NCBI GenBank assembly: GCA_021788415.1
Contig: JAJYKR010000001.1
Span: forward strand, 372,001-436,000
DNA length: 64,000 nucleotides
From: an archaeon
GTDB taxonomy: Archaea > Thermoproteota > Nitrososphaeria > Nitrososphaerales > UBA183
Reading direction: 5' to 3'
Below the pieces are notes generated by a model. The model was given only the letters and a program-made list of their open reading frames with translations. It had not been told where the DNA came from and made no database searches. Position numbers and translations under genes: made by a program. Positions 52,044 to 61,097 of the stretch are shown in pieces (the first letter of the stretch is position 1; each line of letters starts with the position of its first letter).

Positions 52044-53405
52044 TTATGGTGGACTGACTAGGTATGGTATCAGGTTCGCGACGTTGGGCGTCCCCCAGCC
52101 TGAAGCGTCGTCCCAGCCGGGTCCCGCGAAGTATCCGTAGTTCGTACCGAATAGGGTGTTGTTGCCGGCGACGATGTCGTGGAAGGAGCTTGGGTAGGCT
52201 GACGGGCTGTTGCCGATCTCGTAGATCGAGGGGTTGAGGTCGCCGAGAGGTTTGCCCGCTGCCTGGTCCGCCAGGGCTGCGATGGCAGCCCACTGCGGAG
52301 ACCCTGCGCTGGTCCCTCCGACTATGAAGAAGACCGGGCCGGTGGCTCCGATGCACGACGGACAGGCGCTCCAGACGACGAGGACTCCGCCGTTGACTGC
52401 CGCATTGTAGGACACGTCGGGGGTGGTCCTGGCGCTGAGGCCGAGTCCTGACTGGAAGCTCGGGACCGTGGTGAAGATGAGGCTCGGCGCTCCGCCGCTT
52501 GCCGCACCGTATGTGTGCTCGTTCCAGACCGACTCACCTCCGTAGCCTGACGGGCTACAGCCTCCGGTGGGGGGGCAGGAGCCTGCGGCCAGGCCGCCGG
52601 GGTACGGGTTGCCCTGGGTGCCGCCTACCGCCGTCACGAGCGGGTCCGAAGATGGGAAGAGGGCGTTGGGGGTCGCGATGCCGTTGGTGGCGCCGGAGTC
52701 GCCTGCGGAGGCGAAGACGGTCCATCCAAGCGCGTTCGCTTCTGCGTAGTTCTGTTCCGCTTGTAGCACCTGCGCGTTGTTGTTGTGGATCAGGTATTCA
52801 GGGACCCCGAAGCTCTGGGACATGATCGCCCCGGGGAACATGGGGATGACCCTGCTCTCGGCGACGTTGATTGCGTTGCCACTGGGCGACGATGCGACGT
52901 CGAGGACGATGTTGGCCCCCGGCGCCATGGCGTGGGCGTACTCTACGTCAAGGCTGGTCTCGATGGACCACCCGAACGCCCCGAGGGGGTTGAGGGAGGT
53001 ATAGCTCGGGGTCGGGCATCCGCCGGGCGGGCAGATTATGGCGAACGAGGGCGGCGCGGCTATGCCGAAGGTCTTGTCGAACAGGGCGAGGTCGCTCGCT
53101 ATGGTTGGGCTGCCGTAGGCATCGACTATGACTATGGTCTGCCCTGAGCCGTCGAGGTTACCCGGGTAGTTGTAGGCCGACCTTATGTACGCTGGGCTGT
53201 AGCAGACGAGGCCGACAGCTGAACAGGACGTCAGGGGGTTGAAACTTGGCGTGACGGTGACCGTTTTCGTGCTGGCGAGTTGGTAGATGATCATGGGGTT
53301 ATAATTGAAGTCGCTGTTGCTGCTCGCCGGCGCTGCCAGCGCGAGCGGGCTTGCGACTAGGATGAAAGAGAACGCTAGTGTTGTCAATAACAGACTTTTC
53401 TTCAT
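52044..53405 (-). CDS. Secreted sedolisin-like serine-carboxyl protease (S53)
   Basis: The 453-residue protein has a signal peptide (KKSLLLTTLAFSFILVASPLALA) followed almost directly by the S53 catalytic domain. Visible catalytic residues are Glu149 and Asp153 (SIETSLDVEYAH), Asp236 (SAGDSGA) and Ser366 (GGTSAGSP). The C-terminal Ca-site segment is DDASGWGTPN. The family usually carries a propeptide of about 180 residues; only about 45 lie between signal and catalytic domain here. There is no membrane anchor, so it is released. Sedolisins work best at low pH. A gttaaataatc element (about 53425-53435) is the promoter. Confidence 0.9.
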   Translation of the reverse strand: MKKSLLLTTLAFSFILVASPLALAAPASSNSDFNYNPMIIYQLASTKTVTVTPSFNPLTSCSAVGLVCYSPAYIRSAYNYPGNLDGSGQTIVIVDAYGSPTIASDLALFDKTFGIAAPPSFAIICPPGGCPTPSYTSLNPLGAFGWSIETSLDVEYAHAMAPGANIVLDVASSPSGNAINVAESRVIPMFPGAIMSQSFGVPEYLIHNNNAQVLQAEQNYAEANALGWTVFASAGDSGATNGIATPNALFPSSDPLVTAVGGTQGNPYPGGLAAGSCPPTGGCSPSGYGGESVWNEHTYGAASGGAPSLIFTTVPSFQSGLGLSARTTPDVSYNAAVNGGVLVVWSACPSCIGATGPVFFIVGGTSAGSPQWAAIAALADQAAGKPLGDLNPSIYEIGNSPSAYPSSFHDIVAGNNTLFGTNYGYFAGPGWDDASGWGTPNVANLIPYLVSPP

Positions 53406-53495
53406 CGCATTTTGTGCGAAATCTGATTATTTAACGGTATTCGGGGCCGCGCGAGGCCGCTAGTGTTCATAAGCGCCCCGCGTGGGGGTGCCTAC

Positions 53496-53690
53496 GTGCC
53501 CAAGGAAATCACCGACAAGGAACAGTTCACGAAGCTGCTCGCGGACGCGACCGAGGTCCGCGTGGCCCGCCAGGGGGACAGCGCCAAGGTCAAGCTGAGG
53601 ACCAGGGACGCCCTCTACACCCTCAGGACCACGTCCGAGGAAGCCGACGCCCTCGTCAAGGGCATCAAGAAGCCTGTCGTAGAGTTCTAG
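53496..53690 (+). CDS. rpl38e: Ribosomal protein eL38
   Basis: GTG 53496 gives 64 residues starting VPKEITDKEQFTKLLADATEVRVARQGDSAKVKLRTRDALYTL, the eL38 pattern. Among archaea eL38 is found mainly in TACK lineages, so it helps place the organism. An upstream in-frame ATG at 53463 is rejected because the cataag TATA-like element (53468-53473) lies between it and the conserved start. The stop overlaps the convergent protease gene by 4 bases. Confidence 0.9.
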   Translation: MPKEITDKEQFTKLLADATEVRVARQGDSAKVKLRTRDALYTLRTTSEEADALVKGIKKPVVEF

Positions 53691-54568
53691 ACCAGGAACC
53701 TCAGGATCACCAGGACCCCCAGGAGCATGGGGATGGGGAGCCCGGGGAGGATCCTCCTCCTCGAGAGGAGGAAGAGGGTGATGACCATCCCGACGTCGAT
53801 GGCCGCGATGGTGAGCACGGCCGGGAGGGCCCCGAAGGCATCGTAGAACTGGAAGAGCGCCAGCGACGGGAGGAGCGTGTAGAAGACCACGTCCCCGAGC
53901 CCGAGGGTGAACTCCCCCGCCTTGATCGACATCCCCACCAGCGCGATCCCCTGGCCCGTCCCGACCAGCGCCTTGAGGGGACCCTTGAACACCGCGTAGA
54001 TGTCGTAGACTGCGAACGCGATGGGGAGCGCCAGGGCCGTCCACGTCGGGAGTGTCTCGGCGAAGAAGCTCCCGACCTCGGCGCCGACGAAGGCAAGTAT
54101 TATCGTCGCCAGCCAGTTGACGTTCTTCACGAATATGGTGTATGCGATGAGGGCCACCACGACGACGGGGACCCCGAAGGCCACCGGGTCCACGAGGCTG
54201 GCCGGCAGGTAGTTGAACGCGAACTGCCCCGCCGTCACCAGGGTCAGTATGAATGCGGAGAAGGCCACCGACCCGAAGACGAACACCTTGAACGGGAGGA
54301 CCAGCTTCCTCCTCAGGAGCCAGACCAGGACCAGGGTGAGCGCGAAGGCGAAGCCCACGAGCAGCGCGGCGTTCAGGGCGGACCCTGCGAGGGAGGTCCC
54401 CGCCGGGGCGTAGCTCGGGCCCGTCGTCTCCACCACGCTGACGTAGACCGGGAGGTTCTGGCTGGTGATCAGCAGGGCGACGACCTGGGTCGCTATGACC
54501 ACCGCTGCGGCCACGAGGAGGTTGACGGGGGTTACCCGCTTCCCATCCGGCTGCTGTTGGTCGCTCAT
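53687..54568 (-). CDS. Presenilin/signal-peptide-peptidase-like intramembrane aspartyl protease
   Basis: The 293 residues form about nine hydrophobic helices with the diagnostic pair FAVYDIYAVF (Tyr188-Asp189) and LGLGDVVFY (Gly-Leu-Gly-Asp226), plus a LPGLPIP segment near 274-280 matching the PAL-type motif. These proteases cleave helices within the membrane, often remnant signal peptides. Both catalytic Asp are present. With two secreted proteases nearby it may act in surface-protein turnover, which is inference. Confidence 0.9.
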   Translation of the reverse strand: MSDQQQPDGKRVTPVNLLVAAAVVIATQVVALLITSQNLPVYVSVVETTGPSYAPAGTSLAGSALNAALLVGFAFALTLVLVWLLRRKLVLPFKVFVFGSVAFSAFILTLVTAGQFAFNYLPASLVDPVAFGVPVVVVALIAYTIFVKNVNWLATIILAFVGAEVGSFFAETLPTWTALALPIAFAVYDIYAVFKGPLKALVGTGQGIALVGMSIKAGEFTLGLGDVVFYTLLPSLALFQFYDAFGALPAVLTIAAIDVGMVITLFLLSRRRILPGLPIPMLLGVLVILRFLV

Positions 54569-54595
54569 TTCCGGAGGGGCGACCTCAAACGCCGC

Positions 54596-55852
54596 CTAGA
54601 CGGTGAATTCCTGTCCGGGCATCGCCGCAGTGGCCTCGGCGCCGAAGCCGTCGTGGAGCTCCTTGGCCAGGGCCAGGCATGACTCCTCCTCGCCGTGGAC
54701 CGTGAGGAACTTCGGGTTCCCCTGGACCCCCTTGAGGTCGCTGAGCAGGGTCGACCTGCCAGAGTGAGACGAGAAGTCGAAGCGCCTCACCTCGGCCTTC
54801 ACCTTGGTGGGCTTGCCCCGGTATATCGTCAGCCCCTTGTCGATCAGGGTCCTCCCGGGGGTCCCCGGGACCTGGAAGCTGACTATCCCTATGCCGTTCT
54901 TCTCGTCCATCGAGAGGTGCTCGTTGTAGAATATGGAAGAGCCGCCCACCAGCATCCCCGCCGGGGAGACGATGACCCCTGGCCTCTTCACCAGGCGCCT
55001 CCTCTGGGTCCAGCTTGTGACCTCCTCGATGGTCTCGAGCATCTTGCGGAGGGCCGCCGGGTCCCGGAGGAACTCCTGGTACCGCAGCAGTATCCCGTTG
55101 ACCTTCAGCGCCATGCCGTCCATGGCTATGGGGTGATTGAACCCGTTCTTCACCAGCGTCATGGCCACCTCCTGTGCCCTCCCGACAGAGAAGGCAGGGA
55201 TGAGGAAGACGCCCCCCCTCTCCACCACCGTCCGCGCGAACTCGACCAGCTCCTGCTCGGCCTTGTGCCTCCCGGGGTGGTCGGCCTGGGCGTAGGTGCT
55301 CTCCGTGATGACCATGTCAGCCTCCCCCAGGTTCTTCCAGGACCCGGGCATGAGGTTGGTCTCGTCGCCGTTGATGTCCCCGGTGTAGATGAGGCGCTTG
55401 TTCCCGGCCTCCACCGCGATGATGGCCGAGCCGGGGATGTGCCCCGCGTCGTAAAACTGGATGGTGAAGTCTCCGACCTGGAACGGCTCCATGTAGCCGT
55501 GGTGCACCGTGTTGGAGTTCATGGCCATCAGGTCGAGGAACTCGAAGGGGAGGTACTGGCCTGAGATCTTGATGAAGTCCTGGATGAGGAGGTTGGCCAG
55601 CTCTGATGTGATAGGGGTGGAGTGGAGCTTCATGCTCCCGCTGAGGAAATTAAGCGGCGCCGCGCCCGAATGGTCCAGGTGCGCGTGAGAAAGGACGATC
55701 GCCTTGATGTCCTTGGGGGGGACGTGCATGGGGAAACCAGGCACTTTCGTCGTCATGGCCCCGTAGTCCAGCAGGATCTTGCTGTCTTTGTGCGTCAGAA
55801 GAAATGCGGAGCGGCCGACCTGCCTGGCGGCTCCCAGAACCTTCACTTCCAT
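54596..55852 (-). CDS. Archaeal CPSF-like beta-CASP ribonuclease (aCPSF2-type)
   Basis: The 418-residue metallo-beta-lactamase/beta-CASP protein has SHAHLDHSG near residue 55, DAGHIPGS, YTGDINGDETNLM, and CASP motifs A (ESTYAQADHPGR), B (PAFSVGRAQE) and C (SSHSGR). There is no KH domain, so it is the aCPSF2 rather than the aCPSF1 type. These enzymes cut or trim RNA, possibly at transcript 3' ends. The ATG has A/T-rich promoter sequence behind it (about 55870-55920). Confidence 0.88.
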   Translation of the reverse strand: MEVKVLGAARQVGRSAFLLTHKDSKILLDYGAMTTKVPGFPMHVPPKDIKAIVLSHAHLDHSGAAPLNFLSGSMKLHSTPITSELANLLIQDFIKISGQYLPFEFLDLMAMNSNTVHHGYMEPFQVGDFTIQFYDAGHIPGSAIIAVEAGNKRLIYTGDINGDETNLMPGSWKNLGEADMVITESTYAQADHPGRHKAEQELVEFARTVVERGGVFLIPAFSVGRAQEVAMTLVKNGFNHPIAMDGMALKVNGILLRYQEFLRDPAALRKMLETIEEVTSWTQRRRLVKRPGVIVSPAGMLVGGSSIFYNEHLSMDEKNGIGIVSFQVPGTPGRTLIDKGLTIYRGKPTKVKAEVRRFDFSSHSGRSTLLSDLKGVQGNPKFLTVHGEEESCLALAKELHDGFGAEATAAMPGQEFTV

Positions 55853-56008
55853 CTGTTCGTAAACTCTTGATACTGCGGATTTTTTCTCTCTAGTTAAGCC
55901 TTTCTCCGCCCACGGTAAATTATCTCGGGGGTCGATGGGGGAGGGGCCGAGCAGGTTCTCGAAAGGACCCTCTCCGTAGAGAAGTTCCGAGGGAGGCCTA
56001 TGACACGT

Positions 56009-56926
56009 TCAGACCGGGTCGCCGCGCGCTCCGCCGAGATCCCTCAGTCCCTCGGAGAGGACCCTGGCAACATAGGCGGCGTATCTTCCGTCCGGGTCGA
56101 GGTCCGGGTCAAAGATGGTGGCGTCAGCCCCCATCGCGCCCGGGGCCAGGGCACCTATCAGCTCGATGAGCTGCTTCCCGTCAAAGCCTCCGTCATCGGG
56201 GCTGTCGACGGCAGGCATCACGCTGGGGTCCAGGACGTCCAGGTCGACATGGAGCCAATAGGGCGTCCCTCCAGAATCCTTCAGTGCCTTTACGATGCGC
56301 CTGGCTGTCCTCGCCATTCCGTCCGCCATCGCGTCGCTCGCAGGAACCACCAGCCTGAGCTTCTCCGACGCTTCAGACAGATGCTCATCCTCGTCCCTGC
56401 ATCCGCAGTGCACCGCCTTTCCTGGCTCAAAGTAAGGCCCCAGACCGTCTATGTCGGATATCCTCGGATAGTGGAGCCCCACCGCTGCGGCCAGGTCCTC
56501 GCCGGCGAGGCTCGCGCATTCGCTGGAATTACCCGGATGGCGGAAGTCGGTGTGGCCGTCGATGTGGACGAGCCCGTAGCTACCTCGCTTCTTGAGCGAC
56601 AGCCCCACCGGGAGCAGGACGCTGCAGTCTCCGCCGACGACCAGGGGCGCATCTCCATCCTCCAGGATCGTCGCGATCCGCTCTTCCATCTTCTTGGAGT
56701 AGCTTATGATCTCGTCTTCGTTTCGTATCTTTCCCGGAGAGACCTTGGCCGAGTACCTGCCGGGGATCATCGCCCCCGCGTCTATCCCTCCCGTTTCGAC
56801 GAAGGACCGGAAGAGCCCCGCCCTCCTCAGCGCTTCAGGAGCCTTCGAACACCCTGGCGCGGCGGAGGGTCGGGGTGGACGCAACCCGAGATTTGTCGGC
56901 GCGGACAACACGACTATCCTTCCCAC
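56009..56926 (-). CDS. Arginase/agmatinase family enzyme
   Basis: A ureohydrolase-fold protein of 305 residues with the metal motifs GGDCS, HIDGHTDF (DxHxD) and HVDLDVLDPS. It should bind two Mn ions and hydrolyse a guanidino group, as in arginase, agmatinase or formiminoglutamase. Agmatinase would supply polyamine for the deoxyhypusine pathway present here, but the substrate cannot be read. The GTG start is about 21-31 bases after a TATA-like element (gatatacta, 56949-56957) on this strand. It is divergent from the second sedolisin gene. Confidence 0.88.
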   Translation of the reverse strand: MGRIVVLSAPTNLGLRPPRPSAAPGCSKAPEALRRAGLFRSFVETGGIDAGAMIPGRYSAKVSPGKIRNEDEIISYSKKMEERIATILEDGDAPLVVGGDCSVLLPVGLSLKKRGSYGLVHIDGHTDFRHPGNSSECASLAGEDLAAAVGLHYPRISDIDGLGPYFEPGKAVHCGCRDEDEHLSEASEKLRLVVPASDAMADGMARTARRIVKALKDSGGTPYWLHVDLDVLDPSVMPAVDSPDDGGFDGKQLIELIGALAPGAMGADATIFDPDLDPDGRYAAYVARVLSEGLRDLGGARGDPV

Positions 56927-57147
56927 AGGCGAGTCCTCCGTTCGGGCCTGATATACTAGGCTCTTCTGCTTTTCACGCGGGCGATTCCAGCCGACATGGA
57001 AGTCACACTGTTGGGCTGAATGTCAGAACGCGGTTGGCCGGATGGGAACGGACGGCTCCTCCGGCTACCGCGGCCGTGCCCCCCAGACGTCCGCTCTGCC
57101 GGTGCCCTCCGCTGGGCCCTGGGAGGCCCGGGCCTCCCGCGGATTAC

Positions 57148-57156
57148 CTTATATTT
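57148..57156 (+). promoter_or_regulatory. TATA-like element of the anchored sedolisin gene
   Basis: The cttatattt patch is 23-31 bases before the TTG at 57179, the leaderless spacing. Confidence 0.6.
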
Positions 57157-57178
57157 CGGACGTCCACAGCTTTCTTCG

Positions 57179-60100
57179 TTGAATTTTTCCGGGGGGCGAA
57201 GACTGCTTCCGGCCGCCGCCCTCGCCTTGCTCACGCTCATGGTTCTCCAGCCGGTCCCCGCCATCGCGGCCGCCTCCCCGAGGGCTTCACAGGCCGGTGC
57301 ACCGCCCGCCGCGCCCGCTCCGGCGGCACCCACGGGAGCGCCTAGCTTCAGCCCCCACTACGAGATACTCGGGAAGCTGAAGGGGACCCAGGTGGTCCAG
57401 TCGCAGCTCCCGAACTCCGTCCCCCTCGCCCAGGGGATGCAGTATGCAGCCACCTTCTACACCCCCAAGGAGATCCAGTCGGCCTACAACATGACGGGCC
57501 TCATCTCGCAGGGGTACGGCGGGAAGGGAGAGACGATCGCGATAATCGACGCCTACGGTGACCCGACCATCTACCAGGACGTGGCGTCCTTCGACAAGCA
57601 GTTCGGGCTGCCGCCGGTGAACCTCACTGTCATACCCGTGGGCCCCTACCAGCCCGCCAACGGGATCACCTTCGGCTGGGACGCCGAGGTCGCCCTGGAC
57701 GTCGAAGCCGCCCACCTCGCCGCCCCCTACGCCCACATCAACCTCCTGGTGGCCTCCAACGCCAGCAACGCTCTCTTCCAGGCGGTGAAGATGGCCGTCA
57801 ACAAGCACCTGGGGAACGTCGTGACCATGAGCTGGGGGCTCGGGGAGAACTCCTTCGGGGAGTCGGGCTTCTCCGTCGCCGGTTTCCTGAACTACGCTTA
57901 CCTCGACTACTACTTCCAGAAGGGCGCGGCCGAGGGGATCTCGTTCTTCGCGTCCTCCGGGGACAACGGCGCCTTCGACGGGACGACCACGGTGACAGCC
58001 GACTTCCCCTCCACCTCGCCCTTCGTCACCGGCGTGGGCGGGACGACCCTGTACCTGTCCCCCGCCTCCGGCTCGCCCCTGTCCCCCAACGCCACGGCGA
58101 CCTACCAGGGAGAGACAGCCTGGAGCGTCTCCCCGCAGTACGTGGGGGCCCAGGGTGTAAGCTCCGGAGGGGGCTACAGCACCATCTTCGCCAGGCCCTA
58201 CTACCAGTCCGGGGTGGTTTCGTCGGCGACCAGGGCGTCCCCTGACGTGTCCGCCGTGGCCAACCCCTACACCGGCCTGGTGATCGTCCTCGAGGGGGTG
58301 GACTACGCCATAGGCGGGACCAGCCTCGCCTCACCGCTGTGGGCAGGGATGACCGCGGACATGAACCAGTACGTCGGGCGGGACCTCGGCCTCCTCAACC
58401 CGTACCTTTACTCTATCTACTCCAACAAGGCGGAGTACGCCAGCGCCTTCAACCAGGTCACCTTCGGCTTCAACGGCGAGTATCAGGCGGGCCCCGGCTA
58501 CAACACCGTGACGGGGCTGGGGTCGCCGAACCTCCCCAACCTGGCCGCCGCCATCAAGGGCCAGGCCCAGGGGATCCAGATCACCGTGAGCACGACCAGG
58601 GGGACGTCCTCCTCGGCCCCGGCCCAGTACGAGTACGGCGGGAGCTTCACCGTCTCGGCGGTGGCGACCGGGCCCGGGGGGACCCCGGTGACGTCCGGGG
58701 AGTTCAACGCCAACCTCCTGGCGCCGAGCGGCCTCGTGGCCTCGGTGCCTCTGACGTTCAACGGCAACACCTGGACCGGGTCCTACACGGTCGGGTCGGC
58801 CGACCCTCCTGGGTCCTGGACGGTCCAGGTCTACGGGAGCTCGGGGACTTCGACGGGCTACGGCATCGCTGACGTCTCCGTCGGCGACAGCCTGGGCATC
58901 GCCACCCCGGTCCCCTACCCGTTCGGGAGCGCGGTGCAGCCCGGCGTCCCGTTCACTATCACCGCCGTGGCCCAGCTCCCCAACGGGACATCCCTCAACA
59001 GCCTGGACCTCCAGGCCAACCTCATCTACGAGGGGACAGTGGTCCAGAACGTCAACCTGACCGCGGACGGCGCGGGGACGTACTCGGGGACGACGACGCT
59101 CACGACCTCACAGCCCCAGGGGTCCTATTCCCTGGTCGTCGAGAGCCCCGGGGCCGGGAGCGTGTCCACCTACCTCTACGTCGGGGAGGAGGTGACCGGG
59201 GTGATGCTGACCCCCCTGGACACGGCCATCCCCTCGGCGGCGCCTGGGCAGCAGGTGGTCCTACTGGCCAGCACCCAGACGGCCCAGGGGACCGGCGTCT
59301 ACACCTCCAACGTCACCGCGAAGATCTACAGCCTGTCGGGGACCCTGATGGCCTCCGTGGACCTGGCGCCGGCCCCCAACAGCGCCCAGTACGGCGTCTT
59401 CAACTTCTTCAGGTACAACCAGGCGAACTACACCATACCGACCGCCTTCTCCCAGGGGTTCTACAAGATCCAGTTCATCTCCTCCTACGAAGCCAACCAG
59501 ACTTCGGGGACACAGCAGGGGAACTACACCACCGGGTTCTACGTCTCGGCGCCGACCCTCGCCTACAACGTCTCGGCCCCGGCTGCGGTGTACGAGGGCC
59601 AGACCGTCAGGGTCCTCGCCCGGGTCACCAACTCCACCGGGAGCCAGGTCACCTCCGGGGTGTTCTTCGCGACGGCCATCCCGTCGGGGTACACCTTCGA
59701 GTCGTACGTGACCGACGCCCTGGGGCTCACCGGGACCCCGATGCAGTACAACTCATCCATCGGCGAGTGGGAGGGGGACATCCAGGTCCCGTCGGCCCTG
59801 ACATCCTACAACTCGTTCATCGGTAACACCCCTGCCCTGGCCGCGGGGCCATGGACGATCTTCGTCAGCGGCCAGTCGGCGTCGGCTGCCAGCGTGGTCC
59901 CCGTCGAGTCCTACGTCGACGTCCTACCGTACACCTACTACACCAACGACACCCTGGGCCCCTCCAACATAGCGAGCGCGCCATTGGTGGCGGCCAGCGG
60001 CGGAGGGTACACCCTCTCGGGCATCCGCGCCAACAGCCTGACCGTGACCGGGATCAACCTCACCCTGTCCGGTGTCTCCATCGGCGACCTGACGATCAAC

Positions 60101-60370
60101 CACGCCACCGTCACCCTGGTCGGTTCCCAGGTGTCCAAGGTCACGGCCACGGGATCCAAGCTCTCCCTGCTCCAGGGGACCGACGTCGGCGTGCTCACGC
60201 TGTCGTCCACCTCGCTCACCACCTCCGGCTCGTTCTACGGCTCCCAGACCTCGACCCTGCCGCAGTCAGACCTGGTCTACGCGGTTGCGGCCGTGGCCTT
60301 CGTCGCCCTGGTGGTGGCCGTCTTCGCCTACAGGAAGAAGGGCGGGCTGACCCAGCCACCGCAGGTTTAA
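57179..60370 (+). CDS. Cell-anchored sedolisin-like protease (S53) with Ig-like tail
   Basis: The TTG start gives 1063 residues: a signal peptide (GGRRLLPAAALALLTLMVLQPVPAIA), an Ala/Pro linker, and an S53 domain with Glu170 and Asp174 (WDAEVALDVE), SSGDNGAFDG and Ser382 (GGTSLASP). About 500 residues of beta-sandwich modules with many N-glycosylation sites follow, then a C-terminal helix (VYAVAAVAFVALVVAVFAY) and basic tail. It should display an acid protease on the cell surface. As in the other sedolisin here, the usual propeptide is short (about 65 residues). A frame start at 57020 would put the signal peptide internally and is rejected. Confidence 0.9.
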   Translation: MNFSGGRRLLPAAALALLTLMVLQPVPAIAAASPRASQAGAPPAAPAPAAPTGAPSFSPHYEILGKLKGTQVVQSQLPNSVPLAQGMQYAATFYTPKEIQSAYNMTGLISQGYGGKGETIAIIDAYGDPTIYQDVASFDKQFGLPPVNLTVIPVGPYQPANGITFGWDAEVALDVEAAHLAAPYAHINLLVASNASNALFQAVKMAVNKHLGNVVTMSWGLGENSFGESGFSVAGFLNYAYLDYYFQKGAAEGISFFASSGDNGAFDGTTTVTADFPSTSPFVTGVGGTTLYLSPASGSPLSPNATATYQGETAWSVSPQYVGAQGVSSGGGYSTIFARPYYQSGVVSSATRASPDVSAVANPYTGLVIVLEGVDYAIGGTSLASPLWAGMTADMNQYVGRDLGLLNPYLYSIYSNKAEYASAFNQVTFGFNGEYQAGPGYNTVTGLGSPNLPNLAAAIKGQAQGIQITVSTTRGTSSSAPAQYEYGGSFTVSAVATGPGGTPVTSGEFNANLLAPSGLVASVPLTFNGNTWTGSYTVGSADPPGSWTVQVYGSSGTSTGYGIADVSVGDSLGIATPVPYPFGSAVQPGVPFTITAVAQLPNGTSLNSLDLQANLIYEGTVVQNVNLTADGAGTYSGTTTLTTSQPQGSYSLVVESPGAGSVSTYLYVGEEVTGVMLTPLDTAIPSAAPGQQVVLLASTQTAQGTGVYTSNVTAKIYSLSGTLMASVDLAPAPNSAQYGVFNFFRYNQANYTIPTAFSQGFYKIQFISSYEANQTSGTQQGNYTTGFYVSAPTLAYNVSAPAAVYEGQTVRVLARVTNSTGSQVTSGVFFATAIPSGYTFESYVTDALGLTGTPMQYNSSIGEWEGDIQVPSALTSYNSFIGNTPALAAGPWTIFVSGQSASAASVVPVESYVDVLPYTYYTNDTLGPSNIASAPLVAASGGGYTLSGIRANSLTVTGINLTLSGVSIGDLTINHATVTLVGSQVSKVTATGSKLSLLQGTDVGVLTLSSTSLTTSGSFYGSQTSTLPQSDLVYAVAAVAFVALVVAVFAYRKKGGLTQPPQV

Positions 60371-60401
60371 GACCGGTTCCGGCCGGGCCGACCCGAAGGC
60401 T

Positions 60402-61097
60402 TTGAAGATCGTACCGCAGGGAAGCAGGCTTGACGGCACCTCGCTGATAGCGGGGTTCCACGGCATAGGGGCCACGGGCTACTGGACGGTGAAGTTCCTC
60501 GTCACGGAGCTGAAGGCGCAGCGCAAGTGCTTCATCGACTACGAGCACTCCCCCGCCGTGGCGTCCCAGGCCGAGGGGAGGATCGCGACCCCCTACGAGG
60601 TCTACTCCGCCGGGTCCCTGTCCCTCCTGAAGGCCGAGGTCTCCCCCGTCAGGGAGAAGGAGAACGAGTTCTATCACCAGCTGGCCGAGTGGATAGTCTC
60701 CTCGGGGGCGAAGGAGGTCGCCCTGGTGGGGGGGCTGGACGAGTCCCTGAAGACCGACGGCGGGACCTACAGGGTGGCGATGACCGGGGCCATGTCGGCC
60801 CAGGGCGGCCTACCGGGGGAGCCCGTCTTCGAGGAGGACAGGATGATAGTCGGGCCGGTGGCCTCGCTCCTCAACGCCTTCGAGATGAACTCCTTCCCAG
60901 CCTACGCTGTCCTCGCCTACTCGAACACCGAGAGGGTGGACCCCAGGGCCTCCGCCGTCGCCGTCGAGTTCCTCTCCAAGAGATACGGGTTCACGGCCAA
61001 CACCGCCCCGCTGATCAAGGGGGCGGAGGTCATCGAGACCGAGCTGAAGATGATCGAGGAGAAGGAGAACCGCCCCGCCGGCTCCGTCTACTCCTGA
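60402..61097 (+). CDS. PAC2 family protein (proteasome assembly chaperone-like)
   Basis: The 231 residues match the PAC2/ATP-grasp-associated family: SLIAGFHGIGATGYWTVKFLV, then a regular alpha/beta pattern with VALVGGLDESL and FEMNSFPAYAVLAY. Eukaryal relatives help build proteasomes; archaeal ones are little studied. The TTG start is about 30 bases after gtttaag (60365-60371), which overlaps the sedolisin stop. The 3' end overlaps the convergent tgtA by 68 bases. Confidence 0.85.
   Translation: MKIVPQGSRLDGTSLIAGFHGIGATGYWTVKFLVTELKAQRKCFIDYEHSPAVASQAEGRIATPYEVYSAGSLSLLKAEVSPVREKENEFYHQLAEWIVSSGAKEVALVGGLDESLKTDGGTYRVAMTGAMSAQGGLPGEPVFEEDRMIVGPVASLLNAFEMNSFPAYAVLAYSNTERVDPRASAVAVEFLSKRYGFTANTAPLIKGAEVIETELKMIEEKENRPAGSVYS

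Noticed and set aside
61030..61097. Basic Arg/Ser-rich C-terminus of TgtA as a functional RNA-binding tail
   Set aside because: It is exactly the reverse complement of the conserved PAC2 coding end, so it may simply be stop-codon drift; no claim made.
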